From NCBI GenBank assembly GCA_029777755.1, contig JAKORQ010000245.1, positions 1-14,909 on the forward strand: a stretch of 14,909 bases of DNA, in the 5' to 3' direction. This DNA comes from Planctomycetota bacterium (lineage in GTDB: Bacteria > Planctomycetota > Phycisphaerae > Tepidisphaerales > Tepidisphaeraceae). The notes under the pieces are model-generated. The model saw only the letters and a program-made list of their open reading frames with translations. It searched no databases and was not told the DNA's origin. A program made the position numbers and the translations under genes. Positions within the stretch are counted from its first letter, which is position 1, and the number at the start of each line of letters is the position of its first letter. Positions 14,095 to 14,909 of this stretch are shown one piece after another.

Positions 14095-14122
14095 AAAAAA
14101 CGGCGCAATGGGCAGGACGCCG
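14095..14122 (-). terminator. probable minus-strand intrinsic terminator
   Basis: On the minus strand, CGGCG (14122-14118) pairs with CGCCG (14105-14101) across a 12-nt loop and is followed at once by six T (14100-14095). The stem is only 5-6 bp, so strength is uncertain. It lies about 160 nt beyond the stop of the minus-strand gene at 14282, the only gene it could serve. Confidence 0.45.
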
Positions 14123-14125
14123 CGA

Positions 14126-14221
14126 CAGGTGCGCCCTTGGCGTTTCTACGAAGACCAAAGTCGCAATCATCGATCGCGTTTGCGCACCTGATCGATTAGT
14201 CTAAGGTACGATCAAGTGCGC
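14126..14221. repeat. three CARGTGCGC elements in the convergent intergenic region
   Basis: CAGGTGCGC (14126-14134) recurs as its exact reverse complement GCGCACCTG at 14182-14190, and as CAAGTGCGC (8 of 9) at 14213-14221. The first and third copies also share a following CC(C)TTG. The first pair could form a 9-bp stem with a 47-nt loop. The role is unknown; they may be protein-binding sites or pieces of a dispersed repeat. Confidence 0.4.
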
Positions 14222-14281
14222 CTTGCCTGCGCAGCTGCGCCGCCTCAATCGAAGATCACGGATTGAAAGCCGAGATCCAGC

Positions 14282-14909
14282 TTAGCGCATGATCCACAGC
14301 GAGGGGTTCTCGTTGATCTCGTCCTCGCCGGGATAGACGTCATCGCCATGGATGAGGAAGTTAAGCTGAAGAGTCTTGCGGAGGATCACTTCCTCGCCGG
14401 CAGCGTTCTTCACGCGCTGGTACTCGCCGGTCAGACCACCGATGAGGATCGAGAAGCTGCCCATCTCCGGCATCGGCTCAGGCCAGACGGCCACGCCGTA
14501 CTTGGCTTCCGTCTCGCCGATGCGCAGATCGCCGGCCGCCTCCACCGAACTGACGATGAACTTGTTCCCTTCACGGACGCGGATCGCCTCAATGACGGCC
14601 GGGGGGATGTTCTTGTCGGACCGACGGATCTGGCCATCCTCGCCGACCAGTTCAAACACGGGCAGGAACTTGCGCTCCTGGCCGGTCTTGTTGGTCACGA
14701 CATAGGGCAGATACCAGTAGGCCTGCACGCCCTGCCCCGGCAGTTCGACAACCACGCGGCTGGGCTTGCGGTAGGTGAAATCCAGCTCCCACGAAGTGGG
14801 ATATACGCTGGGCTGAGGAAGGTTGGAGGGAGCCGCCGCCGGCTTCTGGGCCACTGCCTGCTGCAGAGGCAAGATACTGAGTGCGCTTACGAGCAATACG
14901 AGGCGGTGC
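14282..14909 (-). CDS. secreted protein of unknown function, start outside window
   Basis: The stop is TAA at 14284-14282 on the minus strand, and 208 residues are visible. The frame is open to the window edge. The visible N-terminus (LVLLVSALSILPLQQAVAQ) is the hydrophobic part and cleavage region of a signal peptide, so only a few residues should be missing. The TTG at 14896 falls inside this signal and is not a likely start. The mature part is beta-rich with no cysteine: SWELDFTYRKPSRVVVELPG, YWYLPYVVTNKTGQ, KFLPVFELVGEDGQI, GVAVWPEPMPEMGSF, FSILIGGLTGEYQRV. It ends NPSLWIMR. I recall similar proteins of unknown function in planctomycetes but cannot name a domain. It converges with the acetyltransferase gene and is not in its operon. 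Confidence 0.8.
   Translation of the reverse strand, partial: HRLVLLVSALSILPLQQAVAQKPAAAPSNLPQPSVYPTSWELDFTYRKPSRVVVELPGQGVQAYWYLPYVVTNKTGQERKFLPVFELVGEDGQIRRSDKNIPPAVIEAIRVREGNKFIVSSVEAAGDLRIGETEAKYGVAVWPEPMPEMGSFSILIGGLTGEYQRVKNAAGEEVILRKTLQLNFLIHGDDVYPGEDEINENPSLWIMR

Overview
This GC-rich window looks like chromosomal DNA from a planctomycete, most likely of the Phycisphaerae type. The call rests on gene families rather than a marker gene. These are an H-X9-DG pseudopilin, a LacI-type regulator beside exported multidomain carbohydrate proteins, a 1088-residue DUF4175-like membrane protein with a glycine-rich signature I associate with planctomycetes, and short decayed repeats between genes. 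No mobile element, CRISPR array, tRNA or rRNA was found.

Positions 1-8056 form a carbohydrate locus on the + strand: a LacI-family repressor (31-1089), an H-X9-DG pseudopilin (1150-1938), a hairpin terminator, an exported three-domain protein (2064-5219: AGE-type sugar epimerase, calcineurin-like phosphoesterase, CBM9-like domain), a second strong terminator, and an exported DUF5060/glycoside-hydrolase-like protein (5699-7987) with its own terminator. A perfect 14-bp palindrome, GTAAAGCGCTTTAC, lies 40 bp before the hydrolase-like gene, and a 12/14 copy lies 9 bp before the repressor gene. The simplest reading is a local, autoregulated LacI regulon in which a sugar signal releases the repressor and the exported glycan-acting proteins are made.

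Positions 8057-8464 hold no intact gene but contain what looks like a frameshifted coding remnant (8113-8380). The DUF4175-like protein follows (8465-11731). A repeat-bearing spacer leads to a class I SAM-dependent methyltransferase (11930-12751) and an Eis-like GNAT acetyltransferase with a C-terminal SCP2-like region (12830-14032).

The window ends with a convergent intergenic region (14033-14281) carrying short repeats and a probable minus-strand terminator. After it comes a secreted protein of unknown function on the minus strand, whose start lies beyond the window edge.

The most unusual content is the epimerase-phosphoesterase-CBM9 fusion and the hydrolase-like protein with Asp where the family normally has its acid/base Glu. 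All functional statements are read from motifs by eye; no database search was run.
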